Assembly: GCA_965219305.1 (NCBI GenBank)
Contig: OZ244725.1
Coordinates: 4,340,001-4,404,000, forward strand
Length of the DNA: 64,000 nt
From: DATHTS01 sp965219305
GTDB lineage: Bacteria; Acidobacteriota; Blastocatellia; Pyrinomonadales; Pyrinomonadaceae
Reading direction: 5' to 3'
Below, piece after piece: positions 49,058 through 57,854 of the stretch. The position numbers and the translations under genes are program-made. The notes under the pieces were generated by a model, which did no database searches, had not been told where the DNA came from, and saw only the letters and a program-made list of their open reading frames with translations. Position 1 is the first letter of the stretch. The number at the start of each line of letters is the position of its first letter.

Positions 49058-51250
49058 TTACAAATGCTTTTCTGCCGGGGTTTTTACCGTTTGTTCGATT
49101 GTCGTTTTCGGCGTTAATTCGGCGTGGGGTTTGACTGCCGATTTGATGGCGATGTGCGGGGCGATAATTAGGGCGACGATGCTCATTAATTTAATTAAGA
49201 TATTCATCGAAGGTCCCGAAGTGTCTTTGAACGGATCGCCGACCGTGTCGCCTGTGACGCTCGCTTTGTGAGCTTCAGAGCCTTTATACTGCATTTCGCC
49301 GTTTATCATTACGCCTGCTTCAAAGGATTTCTTGGCATTGTCCCACGCGCCGCCTGCGTTGTTTTGGAAAATTCCCATCAGAACGCCGGAGACGGTTACG
49401 CCTGCGAGCAGACCGCCGAGAACTTCGGGTCCGAAAGCAAAACCGAAGATGACCGGAGTAATAAGCGCGATTGCGCCGGGAAGCATCATTTCTCTCAAAG
49501 ACGCTTTGGTCGAGATGGCGACGCATTTATCGTATTCCGGTTTGGCTTTGTATTCCATAATGCCCGGAATTTCTTTGAACTGACGGCGAACTTCCTGCAC
49601 CATCGCCATTGCCGCTCTGCCGACTGCCGCGATTGCGAGAGATGAAAAGATAAAAGGAATCATACCGCCGACAAACAATGCCGCGAGAACGTCCGCTTTA
49701 TAAATATCAATTGAAGAAATGCCCGCAAGTCCGACGAACGCCGCGAATAATGCAAGTGCCGTCAACGCCGCCGAAGCGATAGCAAAACCTTTTCCGGTGG
49801 CAGCGGTCGTGTTGCCGACTGCGTCCAAAATATCCGTTCTGCCGCGAACTTCTTTCGGAAGTCTGCTCATTTCGGCAATTCCGCCCGCATTATCGGCGAT
49901 CGGTCCGAAAGCGTCAATCGCCAATTGCATCGCCGTCGTCGCCATCATTCCGGCGGCGGCAATCGCTACGCCGTATAAACCTGCAAAATAATGCGATAAA
50001 TAAATGCCCGCTGCCAGAATAAGTATCGGAATTAAAGTTGACTCCATCCCGACTGAAAGACCGCCGATGATATTCGTCGCCGCGCCCGTGTCGGATTGCT
50101 GAACGATTGAATTAACCGGACGTTTGCCCATCGCGGTGTAAAATTCGGTAACGATACTCATCAATGCGCCGACGAACGAACCGACCAGTATTGCCAGGAA
50201 TACGCCCATATTCGTGAATGTTTCGCCTCTCAAAGTCATACTCGCGGGAAGCATCCACATTACGATAAAGTAACAGGCGATCGTCGTGATAATGACCGAA
50301 GCCCAGTTGCCGATATTCAATGCTCTCTGAACATTGCCTTTGTCGTCGGAAATTCTGACCAGCGAACAGCCGATAATTGAAAATATAATTCCGAGTCCGG
50401 CGATCAGCATCGGGAGAAGTATCGGGGAAATGCCGCCGAATCCGTCGCCTTGCGCCGAAATTTCTCTTCCTAAAACCATCGTCGCCAGAATTGTCGCAAC
50501 GTATGAACCGAAAAGGTCTGCGCCCATTCCCGCAACGTCGCCGACGTTATCACCGACATTATCCGCGATCGTCGCCGGATTTCTCACGTCGTCTTCAGGA
50601 ATTCCCGCTTCGACTTTACCGACCAAATCCGCGCCGACATCAGCTGCTTTCGTATAAATTCCGCCGCCGACTCTGGCAAAAAGCGCGATTGATTCCGCGC
50701 CGAGGGAAAATCCGGCGAGAACTTCGATTGCTTTCTCCATTGCGGCTCCGTTAACCGAACCGCCCGTGTTCACGACATAAATGTTATAAAAAACGATAAA
50801 TAAAGAACCTAAACCGAGAACGGCAAGTCCTGCAACTCCGAGTCCCATCACGGTTCCGCCGGTAAAAGCGACTTTCAAAGCACCTTTCAGATCGGTGCGC
50901 GCCGCTTGAGTCGTTCGGACATTCGCTTTGGTTGCGATGTTCATTCCGATATAACCGGCAGTCGCGCTCAGCACCGCACCGATAATAAATGAAATTGCAA
51001 TGATCGGGGAAGACGTTTCCACCAATGTTCCCGACCAAGCCAGAATAATCGCCGCAATAATTGCAAAGTAAGTCAACACTTTCCATTCGGCTTTCAAAAA
51101 CGCCATCGCGCCTTCGGCAATATAGTTTGAAAGTTCAACCATATTTTCATCGCCGCTGGGCTGTTTGCTAACCCACGCCGACTTGAATGCCATAACTGCT
51201 AACCCGAAAATTCCTAGTGCCGGAATAAGATAAAGAATTGTAGATTCCAT
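49058..51250 (-). CDS. hppA: Membrane-bound ion-pumping pyrophosphatase
   Basis: Couples hydrolysis of pyrophosphate to pumping of H+ or Na+ across the membrane. The 730-residue protein has about 16 membrane helices. The catalytic loops are GGIYTKAADVGADLVGKVE, GIPEDDVRNPATIADNVGD and NVGDVAGMGADLFGSY, with DNAGGIAEM and GDTVGDPFKDTSGPS. The sequence GNTTAATGKG, with Ala rather than Lys, is the mark of K+-dependent pyrophosphatases. Na+ versus H+ cannot be read by eye. It has its own promoter region at 51251-51323. Confidence 0.95.
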   Translation of the reverse strand: MESTILYLIPALGIFGLAVMAFKSAWVSKQPSGDENMVELSNYIAEGAMAFLKAEWKVLTYFAIIAAIILAWSGTLVETSSPIIAISFIIGAVLSATAGYIGMNIATKANVRTTQAARTDLKGALKVAFTGGTVMGLGVAGLAVLGLGSLFIVFYNIYVVNTGGSVNGAAMEKAIEVLAGFSLGAESIALFARVGGGIYTKAADVGADLVGKVEAGIPEDDVRNPATIADNVGDNVGDVAGMGADLFGSYVATILATMVLGREISAQGDGFGGISPILLPMLIAGLGIIFSIIGCSLVRISDDKGNVQRALNIGNWASVIITTIACYFIVMWMLPASMTLRGETFTNMGVFLAILVGSFVGALMSIVTEFYTAMGKRPVNSIVQQSDTGAATNIIGGLSVGMESTLIPILILAAGIYLSHYFAGLYGVAIAAAGMMATTAMQLAIDAFGPIADNAGGIAEMSRLPKEVRGRTDILDAVGNTTAATGKGFAIASAALTALALFAAFVGLAGISSIDIYKADVLAALFVGGMIPFIFSSLAIAAVGRAAMAMVQEVRRQFKEIPGIMEYKAKPEYDKCVAISTKASLREMMLPGAIALITPVIFGFAFGPEVLGGLLAGVTVSGVLMGIFQNNAGGAWDNAKKSFEAGVMINGEMQYKGSEAHKASVTGDTVGDPFKDTSGPSMNILIKLMSIVALIIAPHIAIKSAVKPHAELTPKTTIEQTVKTPAEKHL

Positions 51251-51323
51251 TAAATAGTCACCTGTTTTTATAAATTAATTTACAGTATCAAATTTTGATA
51301 TTTCTTTTATTATTATATTAAAA

Positions 51324-51363
51324 TTTAACCAGTCTTCTCATCATTATAAAAAGACTGGTTAAA
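51324..51363 (-). terminator. Terminator of the sdh operon
   Basis: TTTAACCAGTCTT (51324-51336) and AAGACTGGTTAAA (51351-51363) form a perfect 13-bp stem. On the minus strand it is followed by TTTTAATA. It lies between sdhB and hppA, so it could also bind a regulator at the hppA promoter. Confidence 0.65.
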
Positions 51364-51525
51364 GCAAAACGATTATTATTGCTTTTTTGCCGTGAAGATT
51401 CAAATGCAGTTGTAAAAAACGGCAGAGAATGAACTGTTTTAATCTTTTATCGGCGAGATTGCCCGTTTTGTTTTAAATAAACGCAAGTCCGCCGATAAAC
51501 CGTTTTCGCTCGTGTTTTAGTAAAT

Positions 51526-52332
51526 TTATTTTTTCAGCCAACCGAAAAGACCGTGAATCGTAACTTCGCGGTTCGTTTCATAGATCGCCCGCGTCAGAGG
51601 AATTGACATCGGACAAACCTGCACGCAATTTTGCGCGTTTCCGCAATTCGTAATTCCGTCGTCTTCCATCAGAGCGTCGAGCCGTTCGTCGCGCTGCATT
51701 TTCGCCGTCGGATGATCGTTAAACAGCCGAACCTGCGCGATTGCCTGCGGTCCGATGTAATTGTCGTCGTGATATTGCGGACACGCTTCGAGACAACAGC
51801 CGCAAGTCATACAGCGCGAATATGCGTAGCGTTCGGCTTGCAATTCCTGCGAAACGTGCGGTCCCGCGCCGAGATCGTAACTGCCGTCTAGTTCGACCCA
51901 AGCGTGAACTTTTTTCAGATGATCGAACATCGGCGTGCGGTCAACTTTCAAATCTCTGACGGTTTTAAATTTCGTCATCGGCTGCAAAGTAACAGTATTT
52001 CCGCCCGCTTCAAGCAAAATGTCATCAATCAACGCAGAACAAGATTGCCGAACGCGACCGTTAATAACCATCGTGCAAATTCCGCAAACCTGTTCAAGAC
52101 AATTCATATCCCAAACCGGCGGCGTGGTTTCTCTGCCGTCTTTCGTAACGGGATTTTTGCGAATGTCCATCAACGCCGAGATCACATTCAGATTCTTTCG
52201 ATAATTTATCTCGAAAGTTTCCCAACTGCTCGACGCGCCCGTTTCCGCCGTTCGCAAAATTTTAATCTCCACCGTTTTTGGCGGATTATCCAAAGTCTTC
52301 TTTTCCTTATGTCCGTTGCCGTTTTCGCTCAT
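51526..52332 (-). CDS. sdhB: Succinate dehydrogenase/fumarate reductase iron-sulfur subunit
   Basis: Carries electrons from SdhA to quinone. The 268-residue protein has the [2Fe-2S] motif CLEQVCGICTMVINGRVRQSC and the ferredoxin-type clusters CMTCGCCLEACPQY and CGNAQNCVQVCPMSIP. It is cytoplasmic-side membrane-associated. Its start overlaps the Uma2-type gene by four bases (ATGA), so it is translationally coupled to that inserted gene. Confidence 0.96.
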   Translation of the reverse strand: MSENGNGHKEKKTLDNPPKTVEIKILRTAETGASSSWETFEINYRKNLNVISALMDIRKNPVTKDGRETTPPVWDMNCLEQVCGICTMVINGRVRQSCSALIDDILLEAGGNTVTLQPMTKFKTVRDLKVDRTPMFDHLKKVHAWVELDGSYDLGAGPHVSQELQAERYAYSRCMTCGCCLEACPQYHDDNYIGPQAIAQVRLFNDHPTAKMQRDERLDALMEDDGITNCGNAQNCVQVCPMSIPLTRAIYETNREVTIHGLFGWLKK

Positions 52333-52916
52333 AAATTTTCTGTTTCTTCAAATTCAACCAAATCGTAAATTTCATTTAAAGTCATTTCCGTCTCGACTGA
52401 TTCAAGAAAAACTTTGCTATTTAATCCGATTGTCGCTCTGTAAATCCAAGTTCCGTCTTCGCCGCGCCTGAATTGCTGAATTGCCGGTCTGTGTTGTGAA
52501 ATTAAAACGTATTCTTGAAAAGATTCTATATTTCGATACGTTAAAAACTTATCATTCTTGTCGTATTCTTCAGTGCTTTTTGAGAGAACTTCAAAAATGA
52601 GAATCGGATTTTCAATTATGTCTTTTTTTCCTTTATAGAATTTGCGTTCGCCACAGACAACTATCACATCAGGATAAAAAAAAGTTTGTGCCTCTTCAAC
52701 CCAAACTTTCATATCGCTGGCGAAAGTCTTGCATTTTCCGCGCAATTTACCTTTCAAGAAAGCGGCAACATTTAAAGTTATATCGTTATGAGCCTCAGTG
52801 CCGCCCGCCATTTTGAAAATGTTGCCGTTGACATATTCGCTCCGGTATTCACAATTTTCCTCCAGAGACAAATATTCTTCCGGCGTATAAATTTTCTTTT
52901 TCGGTAAAGCCGTCAT
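52329..52916 (-). CDS. Uma2-family putative endonuclease inside the sdh operon
   Basis: Protein of 195 residues with the Uma2 pattern: YTPEEYLSLEENCEYRSEYVNGNIFKMAGG, HNDITLNVAAFLKGKL, and the PD-(D/E)xK nuclease core FYPDVIVVC...ILIFEVLSKSTEEYD. These proteins are widespread and often duplicated; their DNA substrates are unproven. Its position is unusual: it starts three bases after sdhA and overlaps sdhB by four bases. The insertion has therefore kept coupling of the operon. Confidence 0.92.
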   Translation of the reverse strand: MTALPKKKIYTPEEYLSLEENCEYRSEYVNGNIFKMAGGTEAHNDITLNVAAFLKGKLRGKCKTFASDMKVWVEEAQTFFYPDVIVVCGERKFYKGKKDIIENPILIFEVLSKSTEEYDKNDKFLTYRNIESFQEYVLISQHRPAIQQFRRGEDGTWIYRATIGLNSKVFLESVETEMTLNEIYDLVEFEETENL

Positions 52917-52919
52917 TTC

Positions 52920-54884
52920 CTATTCGTCATCGTCTTCGTGAATAACTTCAAATGATTTTCCGTCTTTGATTTGCGCGTCTTTTTCGTTGACTATATTTTG
53001 TCTGTCCGTATTTTCCGGTTTTTGCTCGAAACCTTCGTCAACGATTTGTCCCGCGCCATTTCCATTTTTCGCGTCTTCCGCACCGGCGGCTTTGGCTTTG
53101 CTTTTTGACGAATAATCACGTTTTCTCGGTTCTAACAGATCAATATCAACTTTTTCGTAACTGAAAACAGGTGATTCCGCAGAATATTCGGCGATCGTCG
53201 TTTTTAGCCATTCTTCGTCATTGCGATCTGGAAAATCAGGTTTATAATGTGCGCCGCGCGATTCGTTTCGGTTTAGTGCGCCGAGCGTGATCACGCGGGC
53301 GAGTTGGAGCATATTATAAAATTGTCTGGCGTGCGGCACTGCTTGAGTCGCCCACAAATTAGAATCGTTGATCGAGATATTTTGAAATCTTTCCTGCAAT
53401 TCCAGAATCTTGTTGTCGGTTTCCTGCAAACGGTCGTTATAACGCACGACGGTTACGTTGTCGGTCATAATTTTACCGAGTTCGTCGTGCAGTTTATATT
53501 GGTTTTCCGTGCCTTCGTTTTTGATGATCTGATTGTTGATTTCCTGCTGACGTTTCAATTCCGCGTCGTGAATTCCGTTTGTTTCCGTGTTTCCGCGTTC
53601 GACATTTTTTGCGTAATTCATCGCCGAAGGTGCGGCAGTGAAACCACCGTAAACGCAGGATAAAAGCGAATTTGCGCCGAGACGGTTCGCGCCGTGAATC
53701 GAATAATCGCATTCTCCGGCGGCGAAAAGTCCGGGAATATTTGTTTTCTGTTCGGAATCAACCCAAAGTCCGCCCATCGAGTAATGAACGCCGGGGAAAA
53801 TTCGCATCGGCACATAACGCGGATCGTCGCCGATGAACATTTCGTAAATTTCCAGAATCGCGCCGAGCTTTCTTGTCAAAGTTTCCGCCGGAATATGCGT
53901 CAGATCGAGATAAACCTGATTTTCGCCGCCGACTCCCATCCCATCTAAACAAACTTGGAAAATTTCGCGTGTCGCAATGTCACGCGGCACGAGATTTCCG
54001 TATTCGGGATATTTTTCTTCTAAGAAGTAAAAACGCTCGTCCGCCGGAACGTCCTGCGGTTTGCGCGTTTCCTTCGGATTTTTCGGAACCCAAACTCGTC
54101 CGCCTTCGCCGCGTGCCGATTCGCTCATTAAGCGCAATTTGTCTTCGCCCGGAATCGAAGTCGGATGAACTTGGATAAATTCGCCGTTTGCATATTTCGC
54201 GCCCTGTTGATAACAAGCCGAATTTGCGCTTCCGGTGCAAACCTGCGAATTCGTTGATTTTCCCCAGATCATTCCCGGTCCGCCCGTCGCCATAATCACC
54301 GCATCAGCCGCGAAAGATTTTAATTCGAGCGTCTGCAAATTCATTGCGATCAGACCGCGGCAAACCTGATGATCGTCCAACACGAGCGAGAGCATTTCCC
54401 AACCTTCGTATTTATTGACTTGTCCTTCGGCTTCGTAACGGCGAACTTGTTCATCGAGCGCGTAAAGCAACTGCTGTCCGGTTGACGCGCCCGCGAATGC
54501 GGTTCTGTGATGCAAAGTTCCGCCGAATCTGCGGAAATCTAAAAGTCCCTCTTTCGTGCGCGAAAACGGAACGCCCATTCTGTCGAACAGGTAAATAATC
54601 TGCGGAGCCATTTCGCACATCGCTTTGACGGGCGTTTGATTTGCCAGAAAATCGCCGCCGTAAACCGTGTCGTCGAAATGTTTCCACGGCGAATCGCCTT
54701 CGCCTTTCGTGTTGACCGCGCCGTTGATTCCGCCTTGCGCGCAGACCGAATGCGAACGCTTGACCGGAACGACCGACAAAAGATCAACGTCGTGTCCCGC
54801 TTCGGCAATCTTCATCGCCGCCGCAAGTCCGGCGAGTCCGCCGCCGACAATCGCTATTTTCAAACCGTTTGATGATGCCGCCAT
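52920..54884 (-). CDS. sdhA: Succinate dehydrogenase/fumarate reductase flavoprotein subunit
   Basis: Oxidises succinate to fumarate with covalently bound FAD. The 654-residue protein has the FAD-binding N-terminus KIAIVGGGLAGLAAAM, the HSVCAQGGINGAVNTKG block, the catalytic-site region HPTSIPGEDKL...ESARGEGG, and the capping FPGVHYSMGGLWVD. The C-terminal tail is acidic and rich in Asn and Asp. It lies second in the operon sdhC-sdhA-uma2-sdhB. Confidence 0.96.
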   Translation of the reverse strand: MAASSNGLKIAIVGGGLAGLAAAMKIAEAGHDVDLLSVVPVKRSHSVCAQGGINGAVNTKGEGDSPWKHFDDTVYGGDFLANQTPVKAMCEMAPQIIYLFDRMGVPFSRTKEGLLDFRRFGGTLHHRTAFAGASTGQQLLYALDEQVRRYEAEGQVNKYEGWEMLSLVLDDHQVCRGLIAMNLQTLELKSFAADAVIMATGGPGMIWGKSTNSQVCTGSANSACYQQGAKYANGEFIQVHPTSIPGEDKLRLMSESARGEGGRVWVPKNPKETRKPQDVPADERFYFLEEKYPEYGNLVPRDIATREIFQVCLDGMGVGGENQVYLDLTHIPAETLTRKLGAILEIYEMFIGDDPRYVPMRIFPGVHYSMGGLWVDSEQKTNIPGLFAAGECDYSIHGANRLGANSLLSCVYGGFTAAPSAMNYAKNVERGNTETNGIHDAELKRQQEINNQIIKNEGTENQYKLHDELGKIMTDNVTVVRYNDRLQETDNKILELQERFQNISINDSNLWATQAVPHARQFYNMLQLARVITLGALNRNESRGAHYKPDFPDRNDEEWLKTTIAEYSAESPVFSYEKVDIDLLEPRKRDYSSKSKAKAAGAEDAKNGNGAGQIVDEGFEQKPENTDRQNIVNEKDAQIKDGKSFEVIHEDDDE

Positions 54885-54899
54885 AATAAATTCTTTCTA

Positions 54900-55643
54900 T
54901 TAAAATTGATTCGATGTGTTTTTCTTAAATTCTTTGTTCGGTTCGACAATTTTGCTTTTTTCCGCTTCTTCGCAAAATGCCTGCGGAAACAAACCGCACG
55001 GGCGAACGAATGAAACTGCCGCGTTAATTCCGACCGCGCCGAGAAATGCCGCCAAACCCAAACACGCATACAACGCCATTTTCTGCGCTTTTTCGCCGAT
55101 TACGATTCCCCAATCAACCGCGAAAAGCCAAAATCCGTAAGCCAAATGCCACGCCGTCGCCAAAATTCCGAGAATATAAAGAATCATCACCCACGCAATC
55201 GAAAATTCTCTCGAAACGATTCCGAAAGCCAGATCAGCATTTCCCGCGACCGGAGTCGTATTAAGTCCGGGAACGAGTCCGAAACGGAAATTTAAAATAT
55301 GGAAAAAGATAAAGAAAAACAGGAAAACGCCCGTAACTCTTTGGAAAATATAAAACCAATTGCGCCCGTAACCGTAATTTCCGATGTTCGGTTTTGCTTC
55401 CGACGAAATAATTATTCCGTAAACCGAATGATAAATCAGCGGCAGAAAAATGCCGAAAATCTCGACAAAAAGCAAGTAAGGAATATGATGAATGTCCTGC
55501 ACGGCATCGTTAAAAACCTTGTCGCCGCTCATCGCTTTTGAGTTTGTGAACATATGTCCGAAAAAAAACAATCCCAACGGCACAATGCCCGTGATCTGAT
55601 GCAATTTTCGGAGTAGAAAAGTTTTGCTGAATCTTATCGCCAT
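54900..55643 (-). CDS. sdhC: Succinate dehydrogenase cytochrome b558 subunit
   Basis: Membrane anchor and di-heme cytochrome of the Bacillus/Wolinella type, 247 residues with five helices. Probable heme histidines: LHQITGIV, LFFFGHM, PLIYHSVYG, FFHILNF and AWHLAYG. It donates electrons to menaquinone or accepts from it; reverse operation is possible. It is the first gene of the operon. Confidence 0.93.
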   Translation of the reverse strand: MAIRFSKTFLLRKLHQITGIVPLGLFFFGHMFTNSKAMSGDKVFNDAVQDIHHIPYLLFVEIFGIFLPLIYHSVYGIIISSEAKPNIGNYGYGRNWFYIFQRVTGVFLFFFIFFHILNFRFGLVPGLNTTPVAGNADLAFGIVSREFSIAWVMILYILGILATAWHLAYGFWLFAVDWGIVIGEKAQKMALYACLGLAAFLGAVGINAAVSFVRPCGLFPQAFCEEAEKSKIVEPNKEFKKNTSNQF

Positions 55644-55790
55644 TAATATTTTAGCCTCTAAGTTGTTTGGTAACGCTTTGTGTTAATTTGAGATTTTAAA
55701 CGTAAATTCTCAAATGGGCAATTCTAACTTCTGACTTTTTATCTTACATTATTCCGAAAAAAAATAACCTATAAGAAATAATGAAATAAC

Positions 55791-55820
55791 TTGCACACAT
55801 TGTTCAGAAAAACTTATTAT
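55791..55820 (+). promoter_or_regulatory. Candidate promoter of the LysR-type gene
   Basis: TTGCAC (55791-55796) and TATTAT (55815-55820) are 18 bp apart, 80 bp upstream of the ATG. The region also holds the divergent sdhC promoter. Confidence 0.4.
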
Positions 55821-55899
55821 AAAATAGTGGATAGTTTGTATCACAGAGTAAATAATAAAAAAATATAACAAAAACTATAAACTATGCACCGGAAATAAT

Positions 55900-56796
55900 A
55901 TGCACATAGAAACATTAAAAGTATATTGCGATCTGGTCGAAATGGAAAGTTTTTCCTTGGCGGCGGAGCGTAATTTGATAACGCAGTCGGCGGTCAGTCA
56001 GCAGATAAAAACTCTCGAAGATAAATTTAAAAGGCGACTTTTGGAGAGAGTTCGCGGACGGCGCGAAATTCGTCTGACACCTGCCGGAGAACTTTTTTAT
56101 AATGAATGTAAAAAAGTTCTCGATTCATACAGCGAATTGCAGGAAAATATGCGTAGTTTGGTTGGCGAAGTCGGCGGAACTGTAAAAGTCGGAACGGTTT
56201 ACAGCGTCGGCTTGCACGAATTGCCGCCGAAAGTCAGGGAATTTATGTCGAAAATTCCGTCGGCAAAAATTGATCTCGAATATTCGCGGACGACAAAAGT
56301 TTTGCGTGATGTTCAAAACGGGACAATCGAACTCGGTGTGGTCGCTTTTCCCGAGCCGAAGCGTGGAATCACGATTGTCGAGATGCAGAGTGACCGACTG
56401 GTTTTGATTTGTCCGCCCGATCACAAATTCGCGGGGCGCAAGAAAATTAAAGCAACAGACCTTGACGGCGAAGATTTTGTTTTATTTGAACGCGACGTTC
56501 CGACGCGCAAAGCGATTGACAAAATATTTAAGGAAAAAGGCGTTCGCGTCAACAAAGCCGCTGAATTTGACAATATCGAAACGATCAAACGCGCGGTCGA
56601 AGTCGGTTTCGGCTTGGCAATCGTGCCGCATCCGTCGGTGTTAGATGAAGAGAGAAATAATCATCTGGCAGTCGTCGAACTCGCCGAAAAAGATTGGGTG
56701 CGTCCCGTCGGCGTGATTTATCGAAGCGACAGAACATTGTCGCTGGCGGCGAAAAAGTTTGTGCAACTATTGAAAGATAAAACGCTCGAAAGTTAA
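55900..56796 (+). CDS. LysR-family transcriptional regulator
   Basis: Protein of 298 residues. The N-terminal helix-turn-helix has FSLAAERNLITQSAVSQQIKTLEDKF. The effector-binding part has two lobes (VKVGTVYSVGLHELPP, GFGLAIVPHPSVLD). It is transcribed divergently from the sdh operon, so control of sdh or of itself is likely; the effector is unknown. A CBS-domain gene follows 78 bp downstream. Confidence 0.92.
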   Translation: MHIETLKVYCDLVEMESFSLAAERNLITQSAVSQQIKTLEDKFKRRLLERVRGRREIRLTPAGELFYNECKKVLDSYSELQENMRSLVGEVGGTVKVGTVYSVGLHELPPKVREFMSKIPSAKIDLEYSRTTKVLRDVQNGTIELGVVAFPEPKRGITIVEMQSDRLVLICPPDHKFAGRKKIKATDLDGEDFVLFERDVPTRKAIDKIFKEKGVRVNKAAEFDNIETIKRAVEVGFGLAIVPHPSVLDEERNNHLAVVELAEKDWVRPVGVIYRSDRTLSLAAKKFVQLLKDKTLES

Positions 56797-56874
56797 TTCT
56801 AACTTTAAATAAAATGCCGAACTTTTATCATTCGTTGGAAAATTATAAACTGTTAAGTAATTTTCGGAGTGAAT

Positions 56875-57348
56875 ATGCAGAAAAATGATATTGCAAACAA
56901 ATCGCGTTTACGTTGCCGCGAAATAATGACAAAAAATCCAAAAACGGCGAATCGTGAAATGACTTTGCAGGAAGTCGCGGGTTTGATGAAAGACGGTGAT
57001 TTCGGCGTGTTGCCGATTGTTGCTAGAGAAAATAATAAACTTGTCGGAATTTTGACCGACCGCGATATTGTCGTCCGCGCCGTCGCCGAAGGGAAAAATA
57101 TTTCGGAAACGAAAGTCGGCGAAATAATGAGCGACAGACTTTTTACGGCAAAACCCGACGATTTTGTTTTTGAAGCGGTTCGGACAATGGGCGAACGTCA
57201 AGTTCGCCGAATTCCGATCGTTGACGAAGAATCAATTTTGCAGGGAATAATCGCAATGGCGGACATCGCTTTGGAAATGGAAGACCAGCGCGAAATTGCC
57301 GAAACTTTGGAAGATATTTCAAGCGGAAAAGGTTTTTGGAGCAAATAA
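56875..57348 (+). CDS. CBS-domain protein
   Basis: Protein of 157 residues formed by two CBS domains in tandem (residues about 15-75 and 80-145). Typical segments are REIMTKNPKTANREMTLQEVA, KLVGILTDRDIVVRAVAEG and RQVRRIPIVDEESILQGII. CBS pairs bind adenine nucleotides and sense energy state. I start at the ATG 56875, which follows GGAG by five bases; the GTG at 56869 is less likely. No other domain is attached, so it acts as a regulator of an unknown partner. Confidence 0.92.
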   Translation: MQKNDIANKSRLRCREIMTKNPKTANREMTLQEVAGLMKDGDFGVLPIVARENNKLVGILTDRDIVVRAVAEGKNISETKVGEIMSDRLFTAKPDDFVFEAVRTMGERQVRRIPIVDEESILQGIIAMADIALEMEDQREIAETLEDISSGKGFWSK

Positions 57349-57386
57349 TAATGTGATTTTTAATTTTGCGGCGGCGGTTTGAAGAT

Positions 57387-57424
57387 CTTTCAATCCAAAA
57401 TCCAAAATCCAAAATCCAAAATCG
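57387..57424. repeat. Heptad tandem repeat before hsp20
   Basis: Four ccaaaat units follow each other exactly (57395-57423). It lies directly in front of the hsp20 start and gives a false 21-residue N-terminal extension in the longer frame. No opposite arm is present. Confidence 0.85.
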
Positions 57425-57428
57425 AGTT

Positions 57429-57794
57429 ATGGCTAAATCAATCAATCGTTATTTTCAATTTATCGCGTCCTCGAAAAACGCGAAGCCTTCGGGCAGACTT
57501 TGGTATCCGGCAGCGGACGTTTACGAAACGCCGGACGGCTGGCTCGTTAAGGTCGAATTGGCGGGCGTTTCGGCGGAAGATATAGAAATAAGTATTCAGG
57601 GAAACGTCCTTTATATCGCGGGCTGCCGGAAAGATAAATCTTGCGCCGCCGGAATTTCATACAGACAAATGGAGATAACTTATTCACATTTCGAGAAAAC
57701 TTTAAGTTTTCCCGCATCTATCGAGGGCGCGGCTATCGAACATAATTTCGAGAACGGTTTGCTGCTAATTAATCTCTGGAAAAGTGAGAATTAA
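57429..57794 (+). CDS. Hsp20/alpha-crystallin family small heat-shock protein
   Basis: ATP-independent chaperone that holds unfolding proteins. The 121-residue protein begins MAKSINRYFQFI; the alpha-crystallin domain has WYPAADVYETPDGWLVKVELAGV, ISIQGNVLYIAGCRK and ENGLLLINLWK. The family motif usually reads GVLTI; here it is NGLLLINL. The start is the ATG at 57429; the upstream part is encoded by a heptad repeat. It lies 60 bp before lon on the same strand, fitting a protein-quality operon. Confidence 0.92.
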   Translation: MAKSINRYFQFIASSKNAKPSGRLWYPAADVYETPDGWLVKVELAGVSAEDIEISIQGNVLYIAGCRKDKSCAAGISYRQMEITYSHFEKTLSFPASIEGAAIEHNFENGLLLINLWKSEN

Positions 57795-57854
57795 ACACAA
57801 CTCTTTGTTAAACGCTAAAGAAAGCGAACATTAATTCTCAGAAAATAAATTTTT

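Noticed and set aside
57366..57428. Longer N-terminus for the Hsp20 gene starting at 57366
   Set aside because: The start codon would be TTG and the extra 21 residues are encoded by ccaaaat heptamers; the family begins at MAKSINRY.
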